Shown here one piece after another: positions 15,605-22,311 of a DNA stretch of 38,107 nt. The position numbers and the translations under genes are program-made. Source of the stretch: Actinomycetota bacterium (GTDB taxonomy: Bacteria > Actinomycetota > Acidimicrobiia > Acidimicrobiales > Ilumatobacteraceae); the NCBI GenBank assembly GCA_009703055.1, contig WLGW01000011.1, positions 1 through 38,107 on the forward strand. Reading direction: 5' to 3'. The notes under the pieces were generated by a model. That model did not search any database and was not told the DNA's origin. It saw only the letters and a program-made list of their open reading frames with translations. How positions within the stretch are numbered: position 1 is the first letter of the stretch; each line of letters starts with the position of its first letter.

Positions 15605-15940
15605 ATGACTATCCGCAAGAACTTCGACCACTTGAATCTTCCCCTGGCCGATGCTTTGGGCGTGGTGGGCGAATGGTGGACCCCATTGGTTGTGGTCTCT
15701 ATCGCTGGTGGGTCACATCGTTTTGAAGAGATTCAGAACGGTCTCACCATTGCGCGCAACATCCTCACTGACCGTCTGACAACTTTGGTGGATAACGAAG
15801 TAGTGGAAAAGCGCCAATACAGCAGCAAACCAAAACGGTACGAGTATCACCTCACGAAAAAGGGTGAGGCCGTTCTTCCGGCTTTTGAGCTTCTGGCTGC
15901 CTGGGGTGCCAAGTGGGTCACTCCCCACAAGAATCGGTAG
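15605..15940 (+). CDS. HxlR-family winged-helix transcriptional regulator
   Basis: A 111-residue DNA-binding protein of the HxlR/MarR-like winged-helix family. DALGVVGEWWTPLVVVSIAGGSHRFEEIQNGLTIA-type sequence covers the first helices, and ARNILTDRLTTLVDNEVVEKR forms the recognition helix, followed by the wing YEYHLTKKG. The usual Cys near the N-terminus, used for redox or quinone sensing in YodB and HypR, is absent, so it may respond to another signal. TATGGT (15591-15596) is 8 bases before the ATG. A perfect palindrome 90 bases upstream is the probable binding site. A truncated paralogue follows directly. Confidence 0.88.
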   Translation: MTIRKNFDHLNLPLADALGVVGEWWTPLVVVSIAGGSHRFEEIQNGLTIARNILTDRLTTLVDNEVVEKRQYSSKPKRYEYHLTKKGEAVLPAFELLAAWGAKWVTPHKNR

Positions 15941-15969
15941 TTGACATCGCAGATGTGTCTGGTTGAGCC

Positions 15970-16161
15970 ATGACGACAGACGACGAAATTCAGATAAGTC
16001 TGGGTGTCGCTCGGAACATCCTGACGGATCGATTGAATGCGATGGTGGAACTCGGAATCCTGACAAAACGACAGATTTCGGAATCGCCTCGACGTTATGA
16101 GTATCTGATCAATTTCGACAATGATGGTCCTGCTGGCCAACCGGCAATGGTTCCTGTGTAG
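15970..16161 (+). pseudogene. Truncated HxlR-like regulator fragment
   Basis: This 63-codon frame carries only the recognition helix and wing of an HxlR regulator: VARNILTDRLNAMVELGILTKR and SPRRYEYLI match the intact neighbour upstream (ARNILTDRL, KPKRYEYHL). The first half of the domain (helices 1-2 with EWWTPL) and the last helix are missing. It is best read as a relic of a duplicated regulator, with internal deletion. It could still be translated, since it has an ATG and ends 9 bases before the HNH gene, but a stand-alone half winged helix is unlikely to work as a normal dimeric repressor. Confidence 0.6.
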
Positions 16162-16170
16162 GAGAAGACA

Positions 16171-17799
16171 ATGAATTCACAATTAAGCAAAAAACTGCAG
16201 CGCACATTGGTTGTTTTTCCTGCAATTGCAATGGTGGTGTCTGTTGGATGTGTCTCGGCATCTAGTGCGCACACTGATGTGTCACCCATTGCGAAGAAGG
16301 CACCATCAATTGTGAATGAAATGGGAAGTGCAGCCTGGCCAACTGCTCTTTCGGTACTTGCACGTCTCAAAGTCGCCACACCAATTGCAACGGGGACAAA
16401 AGATAAGCGAGCCCGATTCCGCCATTGGTCGGATTTGGATAAGGACGGCTGCGATACCCGCAGTGAAGTTCTGATTGCTGAGTCATCGACGCCAGCTCAG
16501 ATAGACGCTGCAAAATGTCAAGTCATTGAAGGCGATTGGCTTTCGTTGTTTGACGGTGTTCGACACACGAATACTTCGAATCTTCAGATTGATCACATGG
16601 TTCCGCTTGCTGAAGCCTGGGTTTCCGGTGCCGCCAGCTGGAGTGCTGCCAAGCGTGAACAATTCGCAAATGATCTGGATGATCCGCGCCCATTGATTGC
16701 TGTGACAGCTGAGATGAATCGAAAGAAGAACGCTGGAGCACCACATCAATGGTTGCCTCCAAGCAAGAGTTATCGATGCACATATCTTTCTGACTGGGTA
16801 GCAATCAAAAACAAGTGGAAACTAAGTGTTGATGTTGTCGAGCGCAATGCCATTCGAAAGTTATTGACGACTTCCTGCAAGACAACAACAGTGGCGCCAT
16901 GGGGCTCGAAGCAAACGGCATCGACGACAACGATTCCATCGAAAGGCGCATCAGGTTCCCAGACGGCACTTGCAGTCCTTGCCACCATCCCGCAAGCCAA
17001 AGAGCAGCAGACCGGTTATCAGCGTTCATTGTTCAAACACTGGTCAGATCTTGACGGCGATGGGTGTTCAACGCGCGAAGAAGTGTTGATTGCAGAGTCA
17101 CTCACCAAGGCACAAGTTGATGCATACGGCTGCAAGGTCGTCGCAGGTGATTGGTACTCGCCCTATGACAATCGGCGATACGAGTATCCGTCAGATGTTG
17201 ATATCGACCATGTTGTGGCTTTGAAGGAAGCTTGGGATTCTGGCGCTCACTCGTGGTCAGCTTCGAAGCGCGAACAGTTCGCCAATGATCTCAGCGATGA
17301 ACGGTCCCTCATTGCGGTGAAGGACTCTGAGAATCAATCGAAGAGCGACAAGGACCCTTCAAATTGGCTGCCGAAAAACTCCGCGTATCTCTGCACGTAT
17401 CTCGCCAACTGGGTCGCTGTGAAAGCACAGTGGGGTCTCAGCATGGACACCAGCGAATGGGGTCGCATCAAGAATCTGCTGACATCGTCGTGTGCAACTA
17501 CAACGATTGCTCCCTGGGGTTCGGGCAAGAGCACAGGTGCAGCATCCACGGGCGGCTCTTCCTCTGCCCCGGTTGGCACGACGGCGCCTGTGGCATCGCC
17601 GGCACCGGCCGTTCCACAGTCCACGGTGGCCCAGCAGCCGTCTGGTGGTTCAGGAACTATTCCGACAATTACCCCCGGTGCCTACTGCACACCTGAGGGA
17701 GCGAAAGGTACTTTCAATGCGAAAAGCTATGTCTGTGCCACAACGAATGCCTCTGGAGTTCCGTATTCCAACGGTCGCGCACGCTGGCGACAGGGGTAG
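16171..17799 (+). CDS. Secreted protein with two tandem HNH (DUF1524-type) nuclease domains
   Basis: A 542-residue exported protein. Residues 1-33 form a signal peptide (KKLQRTL, hydrophobic core, probable cleavage after ASSA). Two homologous domains follow, about 57-247 and 265-451. Each has HWSDLDxDGCxTRxEVLIAES, an HNH core with Asp-His at 141-142 and 346-347 (IDHMVPLAEAW, IDHVVALKEAW), SWSAxKREQFANDL, a conserved NWLP/QWLP, four matching Cys (94, 116, 203, 236 and 299, 321, 408, 441) and the end TTxAPWGS. A Ser/Pro/Thr linker leads to a small Cys-containing C-terminal module at about 500-542. Single-domain relatives are common secreted nucleases in actinobacteria. GGAGAAG precedes the ATG, a rare leadered start here. 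Confidence 0.85.
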   Translation: MNSQLSKKLQRTLVVFPAIAMVVSVGCVSASSAHTDVSPIAKKAPSIVNEMGSAAWPTALSVLARLKVATPIATGTKDKRARFRHWSDLDKDGCDTRSEVLIAESSTPAQIDAAKCQVIEGDWLSLFDGVRHTNTSNLQIDHMVPLAEAWVSGAASWSAAKREQFANDLDDPRPLIAVTAEMNRKKNAGAPHQWLPPSKSYRCTYLSDWVAIKNKWKLSVDVVERNAIRKLLTTSCKTTTVAPWGSKQTASTTTIPSKGASGSQTALAVLATIPQAKEQQTGYQRSLFKHWSDLDGDGCSTREEVLIAESLTKAQVDAYGCKVVAGDWYSPYDNRRYEYPSDVDIDHVVALKEAWDSGAHSWSASKREQFANDLSDERSLIAVKDSENQSKSDKDPSNWLPKNSAYLCTYLANWVAVKAQWGLSMDTSEWGRIKNLLTSSCATTTIAPWGSGKSTGAASTGGSSSAPVGTTAPVASPAPAVPQSTVAQQPSGGSGTIPTITPGAYCTPEGAKGTFNAKSYVCATTNASGVPYSNGRARWRQG

Positions 17800-17852
17800 T
17801 ACCCCGCCGAGTAGAGATGCCAATGGCTTGTGGGGCTCGGGATTTTGCCCGA

Positions 17853-17858
17853 TAGCCT
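17853..17858 (+). promoter_or_regulatory. -10 hexamer of the bL37-like gene
   Basis: TAGCCT lies 8 bases before the ATG at 17867, the same hexamer and spacing as found before the glycosyltransferase and bioY genes. It supports independent, leaderless transcription of this very short gene. Confidence 0.5.
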
Positions 17859-17866
17859 TGACTCCT

Positions 17867-17953
17867 ATGTCGAAGAAGACCAAGAAGCGCAAGGCGCGCA
17901 TGCGCCGCTCAAAGGCCAACCACGGCAAGCGTCCAAACATGGGTCGCGGTTAG
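17867..17953 (+). CDS. Ribosomal protein bL37-like 28-residue basic protein
   Basis: A 28-residue, extremely basic protein starting MSKKTKKRKARMRR and then SKANHGKRPN. The KANHGKRPN ending is, from memory, the signature of bL37, the small large-subunit protein found in mycobacterial ribosome structures and annotated in other actinobacteria. Such a protein would lie buried in 23S rRNA. TAGCCT 8 bases upstream gives it its own promoter. It is shorter than most gene finders report, so it could easily be missed. The stop codon TAG may contribute to a weak -10 for the next gene (TAGTCC, 17951-17956). The main uncertainty is that similarity is judged by eye. Confidence 0.8.
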   Translation: MSKKTKKRKARMRRSKANHGKRPNMGRG

Positions 17954-17965
17954 TCCGTTCCCCAT

Positions 17966-18595
17966 ATGAATCGCCTCGTTGCTTTGCACGTTGGCGGTGC
18001 GCTTACTCCCTGGCAGGCCATCGGACTCACGTTCGATGAACTCACTTGCCCCCTCGCTGATGTCGACATTCTTGTTTCCGGTGAGACCCCTGGTTTGCAC
18101 GGCTGGACCATTGATATAGGCCGTGATGATGTCGTAGACATCGATGGCATTCGCACCACGCTCGTATCCGGCACTCAGCCACGTCCCTCGTTGTCGAAAA
18201 TCGGCCGCCAGAAAGTGATTGGCCTTGATCACGTAGTGGTGAACACAGACGACATCGACCGCACGACGCAGGCAATTACTGCTGCGCTGGGGTTAGAAGT
18301 TCGTCGAGAGCGCCAATTGGTTAACGGTGCTGTGCAGCGGTTTCACAAATTAGACAACACCATCATCGAGGTGGTCACTGGTCCGCACATCACGCAACCC
18401 GGAGCATCTCTGTGGGGCATGGTTGCCAGTGTGGACGATCTTTTTGACTTGGCGGAAGAACTCGGAGAGAACACCACCTCGCCTCCGAAGAAGGCAACAC
18501 AACCGGGCCGATACATCAGCACTGTGCGTGGGTCTGTGGGTCTTGGTGTGCCGTTTGCGTTGATGACGCCACACGTGCGACCACCCAGCGACTAG
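17966..18595 (+). CDS. Glyoxalase/VOC-superfamily protein
   Basis: A 209-residue protein with one clear vicinal-oxygen-chelate half at about residues 86-150: IGLDHVVVNTDDIDRTTQAI with a metal-binding His, LGLEVRRERQL, and NTIIEVV with a potential Glu ligand. The second half (SLWGMVASVDDLFDLAEELG) resembles the paired VOC module. The first 80 residues may form a degenerate additional module. Substrate unknown; lactoylglutathione or mycothiol-linked dicarbonyls are usual for the fold, but nothing specific is seen. It ends with a 4-bp overlap with the convergent nuclease gene. Confidence 0.75.
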   Translation: MNRLVALHVGGALTPWQAIGLTFDELTCPLADVDILVSGETPGLHGWTIDIGRDDVVDIDGIRTTLVSGTQPRPSLSKIGRQKVIGLDHVVVNTDDIDRTTQAITAALGLEVRRERQLVNGAVQRFHKLDNTIIEVVTGPHITQPGASLWGMVASVDDLFDLAEELGENTTSPPKKATQPGRYISTVRGSVGLGVPFALMTPHVRPPSD

Positions 18596-19524
18596 TCGTC
18601 TTCGTCTTCGCCGTTGATCTGGCGTAGGTACTTGATGCCTGTTTCGCATTCTTCATTGATGGGGCACCATCTGCACTGAGCACCAGCTCGAAGTTCTGGT
18701 GTTCGTTCTTTCAGTGCAAGTTCCGCAATCAGCAAAGTGCCTGCTGCTGTGCGACGTACTGCAGCTTGTAGCAAGCCTTCGGTGACGTCTTCTTCGTCGA
18801 GGCGTGCAGAGTCGAGGGAATACGAGCCCAACTGGCGTGGCGCCTGGCGACTGCGCAGTGTTTCGACAAGAGCATAAAAACGCAAGTCGTCACGATGCGT
18901 CGCAGTGAGGCGACCAGTCTTGAGATCGATGAGAACTTTCTTGCCTGGCCCACCAAGAACTAAGTCCATGCGTGAAGAAAAGACAACTGAGTTGTTGAAC
19001 AACGAATAGGACGCTGAGTATTCGACCATCGGGCGCCACTGTGGCTTGATGGGTGGGAAGCATTCAATGAAACTGGTCACTGCTGCAAGAACCGTGCCGC
19101 GTAATTCGGCATATTCGTGCTCGGAGAGTGTGTTGATGAACCCCGACGCACTTTGGCGGGGGTTCTCAGAAACGCTGATGATCGCAGCATCAACAATCTC
19201 TGCAGGAACGATGGGCCCGCGCCAATTCATCAACAGTTCAATGCCTTTGTGTGCGATGGTGCCGCGCACCGTGTTGATGTTCCACGCAAACTGACTCTCA
19301 CGATTCAGGACGTGGTACTTCTCGCAACCATGCACCGTGGCGATGTGATGCTTATTGATGCGTAGAGGTTCTTCGGCAGTGAACTTGCCCTCAAGTGGCG
19401 CAAGAGCTTGTGTGAGCTGTGCTTCGATCGCGTGAATGACTTCGGCGGGCAATGGTTCCCAATCAACGGGGACACCTAATGAATCAATGACGGCTTGTTG
19501 CAAAGGGTTGAGTTCTGTATCCAC
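18592..19524 (-). CDS. RecB-like PD-(D/E)XK nuclease with iron-sulfur staple
   Basis: A 310-residue stand-alone nuclease of the RecB/Cas4/AddB C-terminal type. The core reads SSRMDLVLGG then VLIDLKTGRL (D...DxK), preceded by RGTIAHKGIELLM and followed by DDLRFYALVE. Four Cys are placed as in an Fe-S-stapled nuclease: one early (VHGCEKYH) and three at the C-terminus, C-x2-C-x5-C (CRWCPINEEC), a layout known from AddB and Cas4. There is no helicase domain and no CRISPR array or cas gene nearby. GTG at 19524 is chosen because TAAGGT (19534-19539, minus strand) lies 9 bases upstream; GTG at 19533 directly abuts that hexamer and is the alternative. It diverges from the unknown gene at 19597. Confidence 0.8.
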   Translation of the reverse strand: MDTELNPLQQAVIDSLGVPVDWEPLPAEVIHAIEAQLTQALAPLEGKFTAEEPLRINKHHIATVHGCEKYHVLNRESQFAWNINTVRGTIAHKGIELLMNWRGPIVPAEIVDAAIISVSENPRQSASGFINTLSEHEYAELRGTVLAAVTSFIECFPPIKPQWRPMVEYSASYSLFNNSVVFSSRMDLVLGGPGKKVLIDLKTGRLTATHRDDLRFYALVETLRSRQAPRQLGSYSLDSARLDEEDVTEGLLQAAVRRTAAGTLLIAELALKERTPELRAGAQCRWCPINEECETGIKYLRQINGEDEDD

Positions 19525-19596
19525 GACACGCACACCTTATGACGCGGGAGTGGCAGGGCTGGAAAAGGTGCAACACCCCACTGGCAGTATGTGTCC

Positions 19597-19962
19597 ATGA
19601 CCCAGTCGGCAACTATGAAGTTCACAGCAGCAGCGCGAGTACTTGCTCAACGCTCAGCAGAACTTGAAATGGTTGTTCCCGGCTTTCGCAGTCCACCGCG
19701 TGTCGTCGGGGTGAACCGCACCATTCGCCGCTCTCGCGATGGCGTCGGAGGGGTCGTTGCTGTGCGCTTGTCCGATCGTCCCTTTACGGCAGTGATTGGC
19801 GACATGATCGAGGGCGTCGTGTGCATCAACCGACTCGAGCCACCAGAGGCCGATCGTGTTCGCACACTGCTGTGGCGCACTATGTTGCAGTTCACGGTCG
19901 AAATTTCTGGCAATTCCCGTCGCACCATTCGGTCAGAGCAGCCTTCTTCGCGCGTAGCCTAA
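19597..19962 (+). CDS. Conserved-looking protein of unknown function
   Basis: A 121-residue basic, soluble protein that I do not recognise. It has an alanine-rich N-terminal helix (MKFTAAARVLAQRSAELEM), a central segment VVPGFRSPPRVVGVNRTIRR and a beta-rich part VVAVRLSDRPFTAVIGDMIEGVVCINRL. CAGTAT (19585-19590) lies 6 bases before the ATG, the usual spacing here, which supports that it is a real gene. It diverges from the RecB-like nuclease and ends just upstream of tRNA-Leu, whose probable -10 overlaps the last codons. A link to the nuclease is only a contextual guess. Confidence 0.65.
   Translation: MTQSATMKFTAAARVLAQRSAELEMVVPGFRSPPRVVGVNRTIRRSRDGVGGVVAVRLSDRPFTAVIGDMIEGVVCINRLEPPEADRVRTLLWRTMLQFTVEISGNSRRTIRSEQPSSRVA
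19955..19960 (+). promoter_or_regulatory. Probable -10 element of tRNA-Leu
   Basis: TAGCCT lies 12 bases before the first base of the tRNA, so transcription would begin a few bases upstream and RNase P would trim the short leader. The hexamer overlaps the last codons of the upstream gene. Confidence 0.4.
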
Positions 19963-19972
19963 ATACGTTCCT

Positions 19973-20056
19973 GCCCGGATGGCGGAACTGGCAGACGCAG
20001 GGGGCTTAAACCCCCCGGAAGGCAACTTCTTGCGGGTTCGATTCCCGCTCCGGGCA
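19973..20056 (+). tRNA. tRNA-Leu (anticodon UAA)
   Basis: An 84-nt class II tRNA. The acceptor stem GCCCGGA pairs with TCCGGGC, the D-arm contains AACTGGCAGACGC, the anticodon loop CTTAAAC between GGGGG and CCCCC gives anticodon UAA, a long variable arm follows (GGAAGGCAACTTCTT), and the T-arm GCGGG-TTCGATT-CCCGC is canonical. The discriminator is A and CCA is not encoded. The signal-peptidase gene on the opposite strand runs 51 bases into it. Confidence 0.96.
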
Positions 20057-20590
20057 CTCAGATTCTTTGTGATGGCGCAGTTGGCGCACTTCATTGCGCA
20101 TTGTTAAAAACTCGGTGATCAAGATTGAGGCCAACAGCGGCATGAGCAGCATTGCGATCAACAGTGGGTGATTTGCAAATGGCTCAGCAGCAATGACAAT
20201 GCCAGGGGTGGAAACAACAGTCCCGTAAATCTGGCCATCAGTGAGTGTCCACGCATCTTCAGTGGCATTGGCGTCACCCTTTGTTTTAAACATGGTGTGT
20301 ACGACTCCATGGGGGTCAGTCGACTTCCAACGCTTTGTCACTCGGTGAGTCACGGTGTGGTCATCCACTTCAAAGGTGATGATGTCGCCCACTTCGGCAA
20401 CTTGCTTCGGATCAACCGTTATGATGTCGCCGATGTGAATAGTGGGTTCCATCGAACCACCAACGATGTGCAGGTGCATCTTCTCAGAACGCGCCGCTTG
20501 GGCGGTGGCCCCGGCTACCACAAGGGAGCCAAGGACCGCCGCCGTAGCTGACGCTGCCACGAAGGCAGAGAAGATGCGCCGAATGTTCAT
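20006..20590 (-). CDS. SipW-type (ER/archaeal-type) signal peptidase I
   Basis: A 194-residue membrane peptidase of family S26B. The N-terminal segment (about 8-30) is a membrane anchor. VGGSMEPTIHIGDII holds the nucleophile Ser46, THRVTKRW has His82 in the place of the usual Lys general base, and KTKGDANATED has the conserved Asp106; this Ser-His-Asp pattern is that of SipW and ER signal peptidases. A second hydrophobic segment lies at about 143-161. The last 17 residues are encoded by the antisense strand of tRNA-Leu and probably carry no function. The start overlaps the stop of the TasA-like gene (TAATG), so the peptidase and its likely substrate are co-translated. Confidence 0.88.
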   Translation of the reverse strand: MNIRRIFSAFVAASATAAVLGSLVVAGATAQAARSEKMHLHIVGGSMEPTIHIGDIITVDPKQVAEVGDIITFEVDDHTVTHRVTKRWKSTDPHGVVHTMFKTKGDANATEDAWTLTDGQIYGTVVSTPGIVIAAEPFANHPLLIAMLLMPLLASILITEFLTMRNEVRQLRHHKESECPERESNPQEVAFRGV

Positions 20591-21159
20591 TAGGCCTGTT
20601 CTGCTGCAATCGTCATGGTGACTTTTGAGGACTTACCGGCAACACCGTTAGGTGTTGACATGGGCAATTCGAATCGGAAGCACACTGTGTGTGAGCTTGC
20701 AGGTTCCATCAGTTGATTTTCAACATGCAGTTCTGTCAGTGAACTGGAGCGTGCAATCGATGTTCCTTTCTTGTATTCCTCTGCATTGCAGTTGGTGCCT
20801 TCATCCAACTTGTAGGTCTCAACCAAAATGGCATCCACCAACGGTGCTCCACTGTCTTTGGGTCGAGTAGTAGTGATGGCGTACTTGAAGTCCAATGATC
20901 CGGCGTTGGCCAGGTTCAGTGAGTGAAAGACAATGTCTCCTGGCTTCAGCTTGCTCAGTGCCACCTGATCTTTGCCGCCGACGGTGATGTCAACCCAGCC
21001 TGAAGAGACGTCCATACTGGTGTCCTCGGTGTCGGTGAACATTGCGCCCGAAGCTGCGGTGACAACTCCGAATCCGGCTGTGATCACTGTCGCCAGTGAG
21101 ATTCCCAGGCGGACCAGGTGGCGGCGGATGGATGGGCTGGTGTTTGGTGTTGTTTCCAT
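20590..21159 (-). CDS. TasA/camelysin-like exported protein with SipW-dependent signal peptide
   Basis: A 189-residue exported protein. A basic N-terminus (IRRHLVRLG) and hydrophobic stretch lead to ASGAMFTDTEDTSMDVSSG, the kind of sequence found at the cleavage site of SipW-processed proteins such as TasA and CalY. The mature part is beta-rich: VDITVGGKDQVALSKLKPGDIVFHSLNLANAGSLDFKYAI matches the PGD...F...N.G....Y pattern of the camelysin/TasA family. Two Cys (in GTNCNAEEY and HTVCFRFEL) could form a disulfide. In Bacillus such proteins form biofilm fibres; here a surface or fibre role is inferred. It is translationally coupled to the signal peptidase and lies downstream of palindromic sites and a two-component system. 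Confidence 0.8.
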   Translation of the reverse strand: METTPNTSPSIRRHLVRLGISLATVITAGFGVVTAASGAMFTDTEDTSMDVSSGWVDITVGGKDQVALSKLKPGDIVFHSLNLANAGSLDFKYAITTTRPKDSGAPLVDAILVETYKLDEGTNCNAEEYKKGTSIARSSSLTELHVENQLMEPASSHTVCFRFELPMSTPNGVAGKSSKVTMTIAAEQA

Positions 21160-21216
21160 ACAGACACTCAAACAATTTTTAAGGTTGCATTTGCCATGCT
21201 TCCGTACTCGTTGCTT

Positions 21217-21254
21217 AGTACCCGGGTACTCGCCGTGGAGGTACCTCGGTACCT
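21217..21254. promoter_or_regulatory. Cluster of GTAC-centred palindromes, likely operator
   Basis: AGTACCCGGGTACT (21217-21230) is a perfect 14-bp palindrome. GAGGTACCTC (21238-21247) is a perfect 10-bp palindrome, and a second GGTACCT follows at 21248-21254. They lie 58-95 bases upstream of the TasA-like ATG and beyond the kinase stop codon. The position suits an activator or repressor site, possibly for the NarL-type regulator encoded just upstream. Confidence 0.5.
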
Positions 21255-21287
21255 AGGCCTTTGGCATCTCCATATGGGGCAACAGAA

Positions 21288-22310
21288 TCAACTGATGGGG
21301 CAGACCCACGTCATGACAGAACCGCCATTGGGTCCTGGTTGCAGTGCGAATGACCCACCGTGGGTCGTTGCGCGATGTGCAAGCGACAACGTTCCACCTT
21401 TACGACGCTTCGAGCCTTGTGGACCAATGCCATCGTCAGTCACGGTGACAGAGATGGTGTCTGTTGTGACGAGAACAGATGCTTCAACGTTGGTTGCTTT
21501 CGCATGGCGAGCAGCATTCGAGAGAGCTTCTCGAAGAACATTCTCAACATCTTCGACGAGGTCGTCCGGTAATTCTCGTTCAAGGTGCACGTGAAGGGTA
21601 GGTGGCGAGGGCCAGGCACCTTTGAACATGTCAAAGACTTTCTCAATGCACTCTGTCAATGGCGGACGTGAATCGGGAGTGATGTCAAAAATGGTGCTGC
21701 GAATCTCGCTAATGACGTCATTGAGTGAATCAATTGCCCAGTTCTTGTCCTCACGTGTTTTCAAGTAAAGGCTGATGGCAAAGAGATTTTGAATAATGGA
21801 GTCATGTAGGTCTCGAGCGATGCGAGATCGCTCTGCTTCAAGAAGTGTTTGGCGAGTGGCATCGGTGAAGGCTTTTCGTTGTGCAATGAGTTCCATCTCA
21901 AGAGCTGTCATCTCGCTGAGGTCGGATCCAATTTCTACGATTGCATCACCCACCAGCATCCATGTCACTTCAATGCGAACAAGTAATTCGGGGGCCCGAT
22001 AGCGGTCTTCGGAGTTCTCTCCGATTGCGAAGGTTTGTTTCACGGTTCCTTGCTCAAGGACCTGCTCGACGATTTCGAGGACACCTTCTGGCTCGAAGTA
22101 TGCGGCCATCATGCTTTGTCCTACGACGGGTGGTTGAATACGAATCCCCTCGTATGCGTCGTTCCACCACTGAAGCTGTAAGTCAACAATGTCGCCATTT
22201 TCATTACGAACTGGTGTGTGCAGTCCGATGTAGTCACGCAAGTTCCTGAGAAGGGGCTCTACCTGATGGTCAGAACACATCCCCGCTGGAATCTCGACGG
22301 GACAAGGCAT
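21288..22310 (-). CDS. Soluble NarL-partner sensor histidine kinase (HisKA_3)
   Basis: A 340-residue kinase without membrane segments. Residues about 15-140 form a PAS-like sensor (GLHTPVRNENGDIVDLQLQWWNDAYEGI, typical of PAS domains). The dimerisation helix has the HisKA_3 signature SRIARDLHDSIIQNLFAI with phospho-acceptor His169. The ATPase domain shows the N box VLREALSNAARHA, the G1 box VTDDGIGP and GGTLSLAHRATTHGGSF. It signals to the LuxR/NarL-type regulator encoded just upstream. ATG at 22310 is chosen because it follows the regulator's stop codon by one base; in-frame starts further upstream would overlap that gene by up to 62 bases. A cytoplasmic ligand is implied. Confidence 0.88.
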   Translation of the reverse strand: MPCPVEIPAGMCSDHQVEPLLRNLRDYIGLHTPVRNENGDIVDLQLQWWNDAYEGIRIQPPVVGQSMMAAYFEPEGVLEIVEQVLEQGTVKQTFAIGENSEDRYRAPELLVRIEVTWMLVGDAIVEIGSDLSEMTALEMELIAQRKAFTDATRQTLLEAERSRIARDLHDSIIQNLFAISLYLKTREDKNWAIDSLNDVISEIRSTIFDITPDSRPPLTECIEKVFDMFKGAWPSPPTLHVHLERELPDDLVEDVENVLREALSNAARHAKATNVEASVLVTTDTISVTVTDDGIGPQGSKRRKGGTLSLAHRATTHGGSFALQPGPNGGSVMTWVCPIS

Positions 22311-22311
22311 C

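Noticed and set aside
18592-19524. Cas4, because of the Cys pattern of the RecB-like nuclease
   Set aside because: No direct-repeat array or other cas gene is present within the window, and the protein is longer than typical Cas4. A general nuclease is the safer call.
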